From contig NZ_JAMBNY010000015.1 in assembly GCF_023715345.1 (NCBI RefSeq), forward strand, positions 32,447-96,446: 64,000 nucleotides of DNA, read 5' to 3'. Made by a program: the position numbers and the translations under genes. Position 1 is the first letter of the stretch. Each line of letters opens with the position of its first letter. The notes beneath the pieces were generated by a model. The model ran no database searches, had not been told where the DNA came from, and worked only from the letters and a program-made list of their open reading frames with translations. Origin of the DNA: Paenibacillus camelliae (GTDB lineage: Bacteria; Bacillota; Bacilli; Paenibacillales; Paenibacillaceae). Below, piece by piece: positions 26,801 through 36,366 of the stretch.

Positions 26801-26839
26801 TTTACACAGTGTTTACATTATAAAAATATGAGATTAACA
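26801..26839 (+). promoter_or_regulatory. Pho box upstream of pstS
   Basis: TTTACA at 26801 and 26812, a degenerate unit at 26823 and TTAACA at 26834, all in 11-bp register. About 75 bp before the pstS start. The best Pho box in the window. Confidence 0.8.
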
Positions 26840-26914
26840 AACAATGATTACTATAAACATGTAAGACAAATAAGAGAATAAACAAATAGGGAAATGAAAA
26901 GAGGAGTGGTTATT

Positions 26915-27931
26915 TTGAAGAGCAAAACAATTAAGGGGTTCGCAACACTAGTTATGGCTGCAGTACTCGTATTTACAGCAGCATGTGGCAACAATAACAA
27001 TAAGGAAGCAAATCAACCAAGTAACTCTAATGCACCTGCAGCAACAAACAGTGCAAATGCACCAACTGAGTCTACTGAGCCAGAAGTTAAGCTTAGCGGT
27101 GAAATCAAAATCGATGGATCCTCAACAGTATTCCCTGTAACAGAAGCCGTTGCTGAAGAGTTCAGAAAAGTACATCCTGACGTACGTGTTCCAGTCGGAG
27201 TTTCTGGCACAGGCGGCGGTATGAAGCAATTTACAGCTGGTGAAATTCCAATTGCCAACGCTTCTCGTCCAATGAAGGATTCTGAAGCAGAAGCTGCAAA
27301 AGCAGCAGGCATTGAATTTACCCAAATCGATGTAGCTTATGATGGTCTATCTGTAGTTGTGAGCCAACAAAATGACTTTATCGATCATCTGACAGTTGAA
27401 GAGCTTACAAAAATCTTCTCTGTTGAAGGCAATGCAGTAAACTGGTCTGACATTCGTGCAGAATGGCCTTCAGAGCCAATCGTAATCTTCAGCCCAGGTG
27501 CTGACTCAGGTACTTATGATTACTTCGCAGAAGTAGTTCTTGAAGATGCAAACATGAAAACAGAGGGTGTTACATTCTCTGAGGATGATAATACGCTTGT
27601 AACAGGCGTTGCTGGTACACCGAATGGTATTGGTTACTTCGGTTATGCATACTACGAGGAAAACCAAGATACATTAAAAGCTGTTCCAATCGATGGCGGT
27701 AATGGTGCAGTAGCTCCAACGTTTGACACAATTAAAGATGGTTCTTACACCCCACTTTCTCGTGAGCTTTACTTCTACGTTAACAACGCAGAAATGGCTC
27801 GCCCAGAAGTAGCAGAATTCGTTAAGTTCTACATTGAAAATGCTAGTGAGCTTGCTGGCGAGGTTGGATATGTAGGTATGCCGCAAGAAGCATACGACGA
27901 GCAACTAGCTAAAATCGACGCTCTTAAATAA
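26915..27931 (+). CDS. pstS: PstS phosphate-binding lipoprotein
   Basis: Extracellular phosphate-binding lipoprotein of the Pst ABC transporter, 338 residues. Signal peptide MKSKTIKGFATLVMAAVLVF followed by lipobox TAAC (lipid-modified Cys 24) and an Asn-rich linker. Phosphate-site motifs are IDGSSTVFPVTEA, GVSGTGGGMKQF and SPGADSGTYDYF. TTG at 26915 is chosen, 9 nt after GAGGAG; an in-frame ATG at 26894 would add seven residues but has its ribosome site almost touching. A hairpin follows before pstC, usual where the binding protein is made in excess. Induced through the Pho box upstream. Confidence 0.93.
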   Translation: MKSKTIKGFATLVMAAVLVFTAACGNNNNKEANQPSNSNAPAATNSANAPTESTEPEVKLSGEIKIDGSSTVFPVTEAVAEEFRKVHPDVRVPVGVSGTGGGMKQFTAGEIPIANASRPMKDSEAEAAKAAGIEFTQIDVAYDGLSVVVSQQNDFIDHLTVEELTKIFSVEGNAVNWSDIRAEWPSEPIVIFSPGADSGTYDYFAEVVLEDANMKTEGVTFSEDDNTLVTGVAGTPNGIGYFGYAYYEENQDTLKAVPIDGGNGAVAPTFDTIKDGSYTPLSRELYFYVNNAEMARPEVAEFVKFYIENASELAGEVGYVGMPQEAYDEQLAKIDALK

Positions 27932-27957
27932 ATGAATCATAGTGTTTAGTCAGTAAA

Positions 27958-27999
27958 AGAGAAAAATGTGGTGTCTCTCGGCATCACTTTTTTTTCTCC
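27958..27999 (+). terminator. Hairpin/attenuator between pstS and pstC
   Basis: GAGAAAAATGTGGTG pairs imperfectly with CATCACTTTTTTTTCTC, ending in a T tract. Likely a partial terminator giving more pstS than pstCAB mRNA (inferred). Confidence 0.65.
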
Positions 28000-28041
28000 T
28001 AATATGTTAAAGAATTGTAAACAATAGGGGAGGCAAAAAGG

Positions 28042-28983
28042 ATGCCTAACAAGCAAGAGACAACCATAGATAAAACGAATGCAAGCAGCAATCCATTTAA
28101 AAATAGTCGTGTAAGCATACTTAATAAAATCATGCCTATACTACTATTTTTATGTGCGATTGTATCGGTCTTTACGACAATTGGAATTGTCATAACATTA
28201 TTATCAGAAACAGTAAACTTCTTTAGAGAAATCCCTATATTTGATTTTCTATTCGGAACGAAGTGGTCAGCGCTCATTGAGCCTAAGCAATTTGGAATAT
28301 TGCCGCTCTTAGCAGGAACGTTAATGATTACGTCAATCGCAATTATTGTTGCTCTGCCAATTGGTTTGGCGAGTGCGATTTATTTATCTGAGTATGCACC
28401 AGATAAGGTTCGCAGAATTGTAAAGCCTATCCTTGAGGTGCTTGCAGGTGTTCCGACGATTGTATATGGTTACTTTGCCATTAGTATTATTACACCAATA
28501 ATACAGTTTATTTTCCCAAGTGCCGGCGTCTATAACGCATTGAGTGCAGGGATTGCCGTTGGTATTATGATCATTCCAATGATCTGTTCCTTAAGTGAGG
28601 ATGCAATGAGTGCTGTTCCGCGTTCATTGCGTGATGGTGCGTATGCGCTTGGTGCAACTCGCTTTGAGGTAGCACTTAAAATCGTCGTTCCTGCTGCTTT
28701 CTCTGGTATCGTATCTTCCGCGGTGCTTGCCTTTTCACGTGCACTAGGTGAAACGATGATCGTTTCATTAGCAGCAGGCTCAACACCGACGTTAACGTTT
28801 AATCCGTTAGATAGTATTCAGACGATGACGGCTTATATTGTTCAAGTGAGCTTAGGAGATATCGCTCACGGTAGTATTGAATATGGATCAATTTTTGCCG
28901 TTGGTATGACGTTGTTCGTATTTACATTCCTACTAAATATTTTAGCGCAATACATTTCAAGACGCTTCAGAGAGGAGTACTAG
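28042..28983 (+). CDS. pstC: PstC phosphate ABC permease
   Basis: Inner-membrane permease subunit, 313 residues, about six membrane helices. The family loop for contact with the ATPase is seen in [20 protein letters not shown]. Other motifs are [13 protein letters not shown] and [29 protein letters not shown] precedes the ATG, and pstA begins one base after its stop. Works with PstA, PstB and PstS in high-affinity phosphate import. Confidence 0.95.
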   Translation: MPNKQETTIDKTNASSNPFKNSRVSILNKIMPILLFLCAIVSVFTTIGIVITLLSETVNFFREIPIFDFLFGTKWSALIEPKQFGILPLLAGTLMITSIAIIVALPIGLASAIYLSEYAPDKVRRIVKPILEVLAGVPTIVYGYFAISIITPIIQFIFPSAGVYNALSAGIAVGIMIIPMICSLSEDAMSAVPRSLRDGAYALGATRFEVALKIVVPAAFSGIVSSAVLAFSRALGETMIVSLAAGSTPTLTFNPLDSIQTMTAYIVQVSLGDIAHGSIEYGSIFAVGMTLFVFTFLLNILAQYISRRFREEY

Positions 28984-28984
28984 G

Positions 28985-29860
28985 ATGAATATTTTCCATG
29001 ATGCGAACCGTAAGCAAATTGCGAATCGCCGCGTAAAAGATAAATCGCTTCATATGATCTTCTTACTTGCGACATCGGTTGGGATTATCGCTCTTACCGT
29101 ATTATTGGTTGACATTATCATCGATGGCTGGTCGAATTTATCACCGGATCTATTCACGAATTTCCCATCAAGAAAAGCGGAAGACGCGGGTATGAAATCA
29201 GGCTTGGTCGGCTCTATGTATATCATGTTAATCCTAGTTCCTCTATCTTTTATTCTTGGAGTGGGCGCGGCAATATATCTAGAGGAGTATGCACCAAAAA
29301 ATAAATTAACACGTTTAATTCAATTAAATATTAGTACGTTGGCAGGCGTTCCTTCTATCGTTTACGGTATTTTAGGTTTGGCATTATTTGTTCGTATGCT
29401 TAGTCTCCAAAAAAGCTTGATTTCCGGAGCACTTACAATGACGCTTCTCGTACTGCCAATTATTATTGTAGCGGCTCAGGAAGCGATTCGTGCAGTGCCG
29501 CGTTCAAGAAGAGATGCATCATTCGCACTAGGCGCAACAAAATGGCAAACAGTATCTCGTTCTGTATTGCCTTCATCGTTGCCAGGTATTTTAACTGGAG
29601 TTATTCTAGCTGCTTCTCGCGCTATCGGTGAAACGGCTCCACTTATTATCGTGGGTGCTTCAACCTATGTTGCATTTTTACCGAAGAGCTTGACGGACGC
29701 ATTTACAGCGATGCCAATACAGATTTACAACTGGATCTCAAGACCACAGGTTGCATTTAAGGATTTGGGAGCAAGTGCGATTATCATCTTGCTAGCGATA
29801 TTAATTTTGCTTAATATTACTGCGGTTATCATTCGGAACAAATATCAGAAGAACATCTAA
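28985..29860 (+). CDS. pstA: PstA phosphate ABC permease
   Basis: Second permease subunit, 291 residues with about six membrane helices. Shares with PstC the LAGVPSIVYGILGLA segment and the coupling loop RRDASFALGATKWQTVSRSV. The start is one base beyond the pstC stop, with GAGAGGAGTACTAGG as ribosome site inside the pstC end, so translation is coupled. Confidence 0.95.
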   Translation: MNIFHDANRKQIANRRVKDKSLHMIFLLATSVGIIALTVLLVDIIIDGWSNLSPDLFTNFPSRKAEDAGMKSGLVGSMYIMLILVPLSFILGVGAAIYLEEYAPKNKLTRLIQLNISTLAGVPSIVYGILGLALFVRMLSLQKSLISGALTMTLLVLPIIIVAAQEAIRAVPRSRRDASFALGATKWQTVSRSVLPSSLPGILTGVILAASRAIGETAPLIIVGASTYVAFLPKSLTDAFTAMPIQIYNWISRPQVAFKDLGASAIIILLAILILLNITAVIIRNKYQKNI

Positions 29861-29893
29861 CTTACTGAACCTATAGATATGGAGGAATTATGA

Positions 29894-30649
29894 ATGTCTA
29901 CTTTAATAGAAGCAAAAGACCTGAATTTGTTTTATACAGACTTTCATGCACTAAAAAACGTTAACCTTACAATACCTGAAAAAGCAGTCACAGCTTTTAT
30001 CGGACCTTCTGGCTGTGGTAAATCGACACTGCTTCGTACGTTGAATCGAATGAATGATATGATAGCGGGAACGAGAATTGAGGGTAAACTTACGATTAGC
30101 GGGACTGATATTTACTCTCAGGAGGTCGACGTTGAAACTCTTCGTAAAAAGGTAGGAATGGTATTCCAGCAGCCTAACCCATTTCCGAAATCAATCTACG
30201 ACAATATTGCATACGGTCCTCGCTTGCACGGTATAAAAAGCAAGCAAAAGCTCGATGAGATCGTCGAAACGAGCTTGAAATCAGCTGCGCTGTGGAACGA
30301 AGTAAAGGATCATCTTAAGCGTTCAGCTTTATCTATCTCGGGTGGTCAGCAGCAGCGTCTATGTATTGCAAGAGCACTTGCTGTAAATCCTGATATTCTT
30401 CTTATGGATGAAGCAACATCAGCGCTTGATCCGATTTCAACACTGAAGATTGAAGAGCTTGTGCAGGATCTGCGAGATAAATATACGATTGTTATGGTTA
30501 CGCACAACATGCATCAGGCAGCTCGCGTATCCAATCAAACCGTGTTTTTCCTAAATGGGGAAGTTGTTGAATACGATGATACAGAGAAGCTATTCTCGAA
30601 TCCTGAGGATCAACGTACAGAGGATTATATTAGCGGTCGCTTCGGATAA
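29894..30649 (+). CDS. pstB: PstB phosphate ABC transporter ATPase
   Basis: ABC ATPase of 251 residues. Walker [17 protein letters not shown]-loop [14 protein letters not shown] (with the proline-rich element typical of PstB), signature [18 protein letters not shown], Walker [14 protein letters not shown] and switch His in [10 protein letters not shown]. Energises PstC/PstA. ATGGAGGAATTATGA in front of the start. Part of pstSCAB-phoU. Confidence 0.96.
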   Translation: MSTLIEAKDLNLFYTDFHALKNVNLTIPEKAVTAFIGPSGCGKSTLLRTLNRMNDMIAGTRIEGKLTISGTDIYSQEVDVETLRKKVGMVFQQPNPFPKSIYDNIAYGPRLHGIKSKQKLDEIVETSLKSAALWNEVKDHLKRSALSISGGQQQRLCIARALAVNPDILLMDEATSALDPISTLKIEELVQDLRDKYTIVMVTHNMHQAARVSNQTVFFLNGEVVEYDDTEKLFSNPEDQRTEDYISGRFG

Positions 30650-30683
30650 ATAAAAATAGATAACGATTGGGGAGGATTCCATC

Positions 30684-31346
30684 ATGATGACGTTCCGTAA
30701 AGAATTTGACCAAGGTCTTGAGCAATTGAATCAATGGCTTGTAGAAATGGGCGAGTTTGTTGAGCAATCAGTTGAAAAAGCAATTAACTCACTCAAGGAT
30801 AATGATCAGGAGCAGGCAAAAAAGATTATTGCAGATGACGTTAAAGTCAATGAGATGGAAGAAAGAATATTAGAGCTTGGCTTGAAGCTGATTGCTACGC
30901 AGCAGCCAGTAGCTAAGGACCTTCGCAGAATCATTGCAGCATTTCGTATTGCTAACGATCTAGAGCGTATGGGTGATCTATCTCGTGATATTGCCAATGC
31001 GGTGCTAAGACTGCAAGGAGAGCCGCTCATTAAGCCGATTATTGATCTGCCACGGATGGGTGAGATTGCTCGTAACATGACGTATGAAGCGATACAGGCC
31101 TATGTGGATGAGAATGTGGACCTTGCTTATAAAATGGCAAAAGACGATGATCAAGTCGATGCGCTATATAGTCAAATTTCACGCGAGCTCGTTTTGCTTA
31201 TGATGGAAAACCCACGCAATATCGCACAAGCGCAAGTATTAAGCTTCGTTGGTCGCTATATCGAGCGCTATGGTGATCATGCTACGAATATTGGTGAGAG
31301 TGTTGTCTATCTCGTAACAGGCAAACGTCCAGACCTAAACGCTTAA
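30684..31346 (+). CDS. phoU: PhoU phosphate signalling regulator
   Basis: Helical protein of 220 residues with two PhoU repeats; the metal-binding pattern ExxxD is seen in FRIANDLERMGDLSRDIAN and again in VGRYIERYGDHATNIGES. PhoU couples Pst transport state to PhoR signalling and limits phosphate uptake. Last gene of the pst operon, 34 bp after pstB. Two ATGs are in tandem; the first is used, behind GGGGAGG. Followed directly by the 185-bp repeat array. Confidence 0.95.
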   Translation: MMTFRKEFDQGLEQLNQWLVEMGEFVEQSVEKAINSLKDNDQEQAKKIIADDVKVNEMEERILELGLKLIATQQPVAKDLRRIIAAFRIANDLERMGDLSRDIANAVLRLQGEPLIKPIIDLPRMGEIARNMTYEAIQAYVDENVDLAYKMAKDDDQVDALYSQISRELVLLMMENPRNIAQAQVLSFVGRYIERYGDHATNIGESVVYLVTGKRPDLNA

Positions 31347-31350
31347 GATG

Positions 31351-31884
31351 TAGTTCAAAAAGATTCAGCTTTGATCACGAGGTATTACTGGAAGCTTAAT
31401 CGACGTCGAATTTTGAATTCAGCCGGGCCATGCGGTTCTCACGTACATAATGCGTACGCTGCGCTCCTCTGTCCCTAGCTTTATTCAAACTTCTTGGTGC
31501 TGAAAGCTGAACTTTTTGAACCTTTATTGAAGAGGTAGTTCAAAAAGATTCAGCTTTGATCACGAGGTTTAACTGAAGGATTAATCGACGTCGAATATTG
31601 AATTCAGCCGAGCTTTCCGATGCTCACGTACCAATACCGTACGCTGCGCTTCTCAATCTCTAGCTTCATCCAATCTTCTTGGTGCTGAAAGCTGAACTTT
31701 TTGAACCTTTATTGAAAAGGTAGTTCAAAAAGATTCAGCTTTGATCACGAGGTTGAACTGAAGGATTAATCGACGTCGAATTTTGAATTCAGCCGGGCCT
31801 TGTGGTGCTCACGTACATAATTCGTACGCTGCGCTCCTCTGTCCCTAGCTTTATTCAAACTTCTTGGTGCTGAAAGCTGAGCTT
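31351..31884. repeat. Three tandem copies of a 185-bp palindromic repeat
   Basis: Copies begin at 31351, 31536 and 31721, exactly 185 bp apart, each opening TAGTTCAAAAAGATTCAGCT. Each ends with an inverted copy of its opening (GCTGAAAGCTGAACTTTTTG then AACC), so every unit can fold into one long imperfect hairpin; the third loses its last ~20 bp. Shared internal marks are TCGACGTCGA, GAATTCAGCC and a CACGTAC...CGTACGCTGCGCT segment. Copies differ at scattered sites, so they are not recent identical duplicates. No convincing reading frame. Lies between phoU and polA. Confidence 0.92.
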
Positions 31885-31911
31885 GGTGATCATACATGTA
31901 TTGTTTTGTCG

Positions 31912-31956
31912 AAAAAGGACTTTCCCTAGATCAAATGATTAGGGAAGGTCCTTTTT
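31912..31956 (+). terminator. Rho-independent terminator before polA
   Basis: AAAAAGGACTTTCCCTA pairs with TTAGGGAAGGTCCTTTTT, a stem of about 16 bp. Closes the transcription unit that includes phoU and the repeats. Confidence 0.88.
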
Positions 31957-32008
31957 GTGGTATCATAATAGAGTATGTTAAGTTAAAAAGAATGAGGTGC
32001 AGCTTCAA

Positions 32009-34684
32009 ATGAAAAAATGGATGCTTATAGATGGGAATAGTATTACATATCGTGCGTTTTTCGCTATGCCGCCTCTTACAAACTCTTCAGGTATGCAAAC
32101 GAATGCGATCTACGGATTTACTACCATGCTATTGAAGCTGATTGAAGAGCAAAAGCCAACGCATATATTAGTAGCCTTTGATGCTGGGAAAACCAATTTT
32201 AGACACGAACAATTTACAGAATATAAAGCCGGACGACAGAAAACTCCTCCTGAGCTATCACAGCAGTTTCCAATGCTGAAGGAGCTTATTCAAGCGTTTG
32301 GTATTGCTCAATACGAGATCGAAGGATATGAAGCTGATGATATTATCGGTACACTTACTGCCGAAGCGGACAAGCAAAATGTTGAAACTCTTGTCATCTC
32401 TGGTGATAAGGACATGCTGCAGCTTGCTTCGTCTAACGTAACAATCGCTGTTACACGCAAAGGTGTTAGCGAGGTTGAGCTTTATTCTCCCGCAACGATT
32501 CAGGAAAAATACGGACTAGAGCCGAAGCAAATTATAGATCTTAAAGGTTTAATGGGAGATACCTCCGATAATATCCCTGGCGTTCCAGGAGTAGGAGAAA
32601 AAACAGCGCTTAAGCTGCTCCATCAGTTCCCAACGGTCGAAGAAGTCATCGAAAACTTAGATGCTCAAAAAGGGAAGCTTAAGGAAAACCTTACGAATCA
32701 CCAGCAATCTGCTTTAATGAGTAAGCAGCTAGCGACGATCTTCCGAGAAGTTCCGATTACATTGACTGAGGAGCAGATGTCGTATAGCGGTTATGATTCA
32801 TCGACACTAGCCGAACAGCTGCGTAAGCTCGAGTTTAAGTCATTGCTAGAACGTCTTGATGTAAGTGTGGGCAGCAGCTCCAATCAAGAGGAAGCAAAGC
32901 AAGCGCTAGAAGCTCTTCGTATTCATCATTTGACTGAAGATAGCCTTGACCAGCTGCCACAGCTAATCGATTATTTGGGCAAAGAACAGGAGCATGGCTT
33001 ATACATCGAAGCGATCGGAGACAATCCGCATCATGCAACGTTCAATGGTTTAGCAATTGCGTTTGGGGATGAGGTATTTGTCATCTCGCCTACATTATTA
33101 AAGCAGCAGGAGCTAGCTGAAGTTGTTAACTGGCTTGGCGACGAACAGATCAAAAAATATGGATACGATTTACATAAGATAGAGCTTGTATTGCATTGGC
33201 ACGGTATTAAGCTAGGTGGGGGTTTCTTTGATGTACAGCTTGTTGCGTATTTATTAGACCCAACAGACGGTAATCAGCTTTTACATACGATAGCTGAACG
33301 TAATGGTCTGCTTGGACTGCGTTCAGACGATGAAGTCTATGGTAAGGGAGCAAAGCTAAAGCTTCCAGAGCAGTCTGTGCTCTTTAATCATTTGGCGGTG
33401 AAGGCGAGCATCGTTCAGCAGCTTGTACCAAAGCTGAATAAGCAGCTAGAGGATACGTCAATGACCTCACTTTATTATGATCTTGAAGGACCATTATCTC
33501 GGATACTGGCGACTATGGAGCGACAAGGCATCAGTGTGGAGCGCAAAGAGCTGGAGCAGCAAGGTGTGGAGCTTGAGGCCGCCTTATCCCGACTTACAAC
33601 TAGCATATATGAGCTTGCTGGCATGGAATTTAAGATTAGCTCTCCTAAGCAGCTAGGTGAAGTGCTGTTTGAAAAGCTTGGATTGCCTGCCAAGAAAAAA
33701 ACAAAAACAGGCTACTCTACTGATGCTGAAGTGCTTGAAGAGCTAGCTCCGTATCATCCGATCGTTCAGCATATTCTTGATTACCGACAGCTGTCTAAGC
33801 TTCAATCTACATACATTGAAGGTTTGTTGAAGGAGATCAGAGAGGAAACGGGGCATATTCATACGTACTATCGTCAAACGATAGCAGCGACAGGACGATT
33901 AAGCTCTCAATTCCCTAATCTACAAAACATTCCAATTCGTTTGGAAGAGGGAAGAAAAATAAGAAAAGCATTCGTTCCATCTGAGCCAGGCTGGAGTATT
34001 GTTGCTGCAGACTACTCTCAGATTGAGCTTCGTGTTCTTGCTCATATCTCGGGTGATGAACGGTTAAAGGAAGCGTTCAATCATAACCTCGATATTCATA
34101 CGAAAACAGCAATGGATGTTTTTGGAGTTACAGCTGATCAGGTGGACAGCAATATGCGCCGATCGGCGAAAGCAGTCAACTTTGGTATTGTATACGGCAT
34201 TAGTGATTTTGGACTATCACAAAATCTAGGAATCACACGTAAGGAAGCGTCACAGTTTATTGAGCAGTATTTTAATGTGTTTAGCGGTGTTCGCAAATAC
34301 ATGGATGATATTGTAGCTGAGGCGAAGCAAAACGGCTATATCGTTACATTGCTGGAGCGTCGTCGTTATGTTCCTGATATTCATGCCTCGAACTACAATA
34401 TACGTTCATTTGCAGAGCGAATAGCGATGAATACACCAATTCAAGGATCAGCGGCAGATATTATCAAGCTGGCTATGGTTCGCATGAATGATGAGCTTAA
34501 GCAGCGCAATCTACAAAGCCGGATGCTACTGCAGGTGCATGATGAGCTTGTATTCGAAGTGCCACCGAATGAGCTTGAGCTTATGAAGGAGCTTGTACCG
34601 CAGGTTATGGCAGAAGCAATCAAGCTTGACGTTCCTCTCGTTGCTGAAGTAAGCTATGGCGATAGCTGGTATGAAGCGAAATAA
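32009..34684 (+). CDS. polA: DNA polymerase I
   Basis: DNA polymerase I, 891 residues. Residues 1-~290 are the 5' nuclease with LIDGNSITYRAFFA, VAFDAGKTNFRHE, EGYEADDIIGTL and GDTSDNIPGVPGVGEKTA. Residues ~310-480 are the 3'-5' exonuclease-like domain, in which the metal-binding acids are mostly gone (LYIEAI instead of FDTET; DLHKIEL instead of NLKYDR), as in Bacillus. The polymerase has motif A DYSQIELRVLAH, motif B RRSAKAVNFGIVYGIS and motif C VHDEL. ATG at 32009 follows GAGGTG; a GTG inside that ribosome site is rejected. Replication and repair gap filling; head of polA-mutM-ytaF-coaE. Confidence 0.96.
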   Translation: MKKWMLIDGNSITYRAFFAMPPLTNSSGMQTNAIYGFTTMLLKLIEEQKPTHILVAFDAGKTNFRHEQFTEYKAGRQKTPPELSQQFPMLKELIQAFGIAQYEIEGYEADDIIGTLTAEADKQNVETLVISGDKDMLQLASSNVTIAVTRKGVSEVELYSPATIQEKYGLEPKQIIDLKGLMGDTSDNIPGVPGVGEKTALKLLHQFPTVEEVIENLDAQKGKLKENLTNHQQSALMSKQLATIFREVPITLTEEQMSYSGYDSSTLAEQLRKLEFKSLLERLDVSVGSSSNQEEAKQALEALRIHHLTEDSLDQLPQLIDYLGKEQEHGLYIEAIGDNPHHATFNGLAIAFGDEVFVISPTLLKQQELAEVVNWLGDEQIKKYGYDLHKIELVLHWHGIKLGGGFFDVQLVAYLLDPTDGNQLLHTIAERNGLLGLRSDDEVYGKGAKLKLPEQSVLFNHLAVKASIVQQLVPKLNKQLEDTSMTSLYYDLEGPLSRILATMERQGISVERKELEQQGVELEAALSRLTTSIYELAGMEFKISSPKQLGEVLFEKLGLPAKKKTKTGYSTDAEVLEELAPYHPIVQHILDYRQLSKLQSTYIEGLLKEIREETGHIHTYYRQTIAATGRLSSQFPNLQNIPIRLEEGRKIRKAFVPSEPGWSIVAADYSQIELRVLAHISGDERLKEAFNHNLDIHTKTAMDVFGVTADQVDSNMRRSAKAVNFGIVYGISDFGLSQNLGITRKEASQFIEQYFNVFSGVRKYMDDIVAEAKQNGYIVTLLERRRYVPDIHASNYNIRSFAERIAMNTPIQGSAADIIKLAMVRMNDELKQRNLQSRMLLQVHDELVFEVPPNELELMKELVPQVMAEAIKLDVPLVAEVSYGDSWYEAK

Positions 34685-34704
34685 TTAAATTGAGGTGACG
34701 GAAA

Positions 34705-35538
34705 TTGCCAGAGCTACCAGAGGTAGAAACGGTTGCAAGAACATTAAAGTCGCTTGTTGTTGGAAAAACAATCGAGAATGTTCAAGTGTTTTTGCCTAGA
34801 ATTATTCAAAAACCAGAGGAAATTGAGCAATTTTGCGATGCTTTGATCGGACACAGCATTGTCGATGTAGCAAGAAGAGGAAAATTTCTTCGAATTATAT
34901 TAGATGGTTTGGTTCTTGTTTCCCATTTACGTATGGAGGGCCGCTACGGGGTATATGTCGATGATGAGCCTGTGGAGAAGCACACCCATGTTATATTTGA
35001 TTTTACGGATGGAACCCAGTTAAGATATAAGGATGTTCGTCAATTTGGTACGATGCATTTATTCAAGGAGGGTGAGGAGCTGCTCGAGCTCCCGCTGAGA
35101 AAGCTGGGTGTTGAGCCGTTATCGGATCAATTTACGTTCGAGCTGCTTCGCAGTAAGCTGGAAAAACGTACATCCAAAATAAAGCCACTCCTATTAAACC
35201 AAGAATTAATTGTTGGATTAGGGAATATATATGTCGATGAAGCGCTGTTTACTGCTAAAATACACCCGGAGCGTACGCCAGATACGTTAACAACTCAGGA
35301 ATGGAAAAGATTGCATCAAGCTATTGTGGATACGTTAAGTCGTGCTGTTGAAGCAGGAGGTTCATCGATTAAGTCCTATGTTAATGGACAAGGTGAAATG
35401 GGGATGTTCCAGCAGCAGTTGCTTGCATATGGTCGAGTAAATGAGCCGTGCAGCAGCTGCGGGACCCCAATTGAGAAATTCGTAGTTGGTGGTAGAGGGA
35501 CGCATATCTGTCCCAAATGTCAGCGAATGAAAAAATAG
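34705..35538 (+). CDS. mutM: Formamidopyrimidine-DNA glycosylase
   Basis: Fpg/MutM, 277 residues, base-excision glycosylase with AP lyase activity on 8-oxoguanine. Starts (TTG) MPELPEVETVAR with catalytic Pro 2 and Glu 3, has SHLRMEGRYGV, the helix-two-turn-helix with GLGNIYVDEALF, and the C-terminal zinc finger CSSCGTPIEKFVVGGRGTHI then CPKC. All key residues are intact. GAGGTGACGGAAA precedes the start, 20 bp after polA, matching the Bacillus order. Confidence 0.97.
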   Translation: MPELPEVETVARTLKSLVVGKTIENVQVFLPRIIQKPEEIEQFCDALIGHSIVDVARRGKFLRIILDGLVLVSHLRMEGRYGVYVDDEPVEKHTHVIFDFTDGTQLRYKDVRQFGTMHLFKEGEELLELPLRKLGVEPLSDQFTFELLRSKLEKRTSKIKPLLLNQELIVGLGNIYVDEALFTAKIHPERTPDTLTTQEWKRLHQAIVDTLSRAVEAGGSSIKSYVNGQGEMGMFQQQLLAYGRVNEPCSSCGTPIEKFVVGGRGTHICPKCQRMKK

Positions 35539-35633
35539 AATAATCACGGATATCCTTACCTACGCATATGATACGTTACGCTTGTAGGCATTTGTCTACG
35601 ACGTATTGTACTGATGTAGGAAGGAGTTCGAAC

Positions 35634-36353
35634 ATGTTATTCATACATTTTGCGTCTATTGCGGCATTAGCCATTGCAGTGAGTCTTGATAGCTTCGGTG
35701 TTGGAATAACCTATGGTTTGCGTAAAATAACGATTCCGTTTCTTTCAATAGTAATTATAGCTTGCTGCTCCGGCGGTGTTATTGCTATTTCCATGCAGGC
35801 GGGTACTTGGCTTACCTCTTTTTTACCGCCAATTGTAGCAAGTCGAATCGGTGCAGTCATATTAATTGCAATTGGATGCTGGGCTTTATATCAATTTTAT
35901 CGAAATCTACGTGAGCAAAAGGAAGTTCATACTGAGCTAGTGCAAGATGGTGATGATCATGGACAGCAAGCACAGCTTAGCAACGAGCATGCGAAGCCTG
36001 AGATGATTAATTCTACATTGTTTACAATTGAATTTAAGCGACTTGGAGTGGTCATACAGATTTTACGTAAGCCACAGACGGCAGATTTTGATGATTCTGG
36101 AACGATATCCTCCTCTGAGGCCTTGATGCTTGGCATAGCACTGTCTCTGGATGCGCTTGGGGCAGGACTAGGAGCGGCTATGCTTGGGCTTCCAGCCGTT
36201 TATACGCCATTAATCATTGCATGCTTTAGTGCGATGTTTCTTATAGTAGGTACGATGCTCGGCCGTAAGCTCTCACATTTACCGATGGTACATTATATAA
36301 GTGGTTTGCCGGGACTGCTGCTCATTTTATTAGGTGTAATGAAATTATTTTAG
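35634..36353 (+). CDS. ytaF: YtaF-like sporulation membrane protein
   Basis: MntP/YtaF-family membrane protein, 239 residues, about six helices arranged as two homologous halves: AVSLDSFGVGITYGLR and ALSLDALGAGLGAAMLG. Between them lies a hydrophilic stretch with DFDDSGTISSSE at residues 151-162, which fits an EF-hand calcium loop (D-x-D-x-S-G-x-I-xxx-E). YtaF is linked to sporulation in Bacillus. ATG at 35634 follows GGAAGGAGTTCGAAC; a longer in-frame start at 35568 has no ribosome site. Same position after mutM as in Bacillus. Cargo unknown. Confidence 0.88.
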   Translation: MLFIHFASIAALAIAVSLDSFGVGITYGLRKITIPFLSIVIIACCSGGVIAISMQAGTWLTSFLPPIVASRIGAVILIAIGCWALYQFYRNLREQKEVHTELVQDGDDHGQQAQLSNEHAKPEMINSTLFTIEFKRLGVVIQILRKPQTADFDDSGTISSSEALMLGIALSLDALGAGLGAAMLGLPAVYTPLIIACFSAMFLIVGTMLGRKLSHLPMVHYISGLPGLLLILLGVMKLF

Positions 36354-36366
36354 TGAGGTGAATGCA

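Noticed and set aside
31351..31884. 185-bp repeats as an insertion sequence
   Set aside because: No transposase frame and no evident target-site duplication; units are tandem rather than dispersed in this window.
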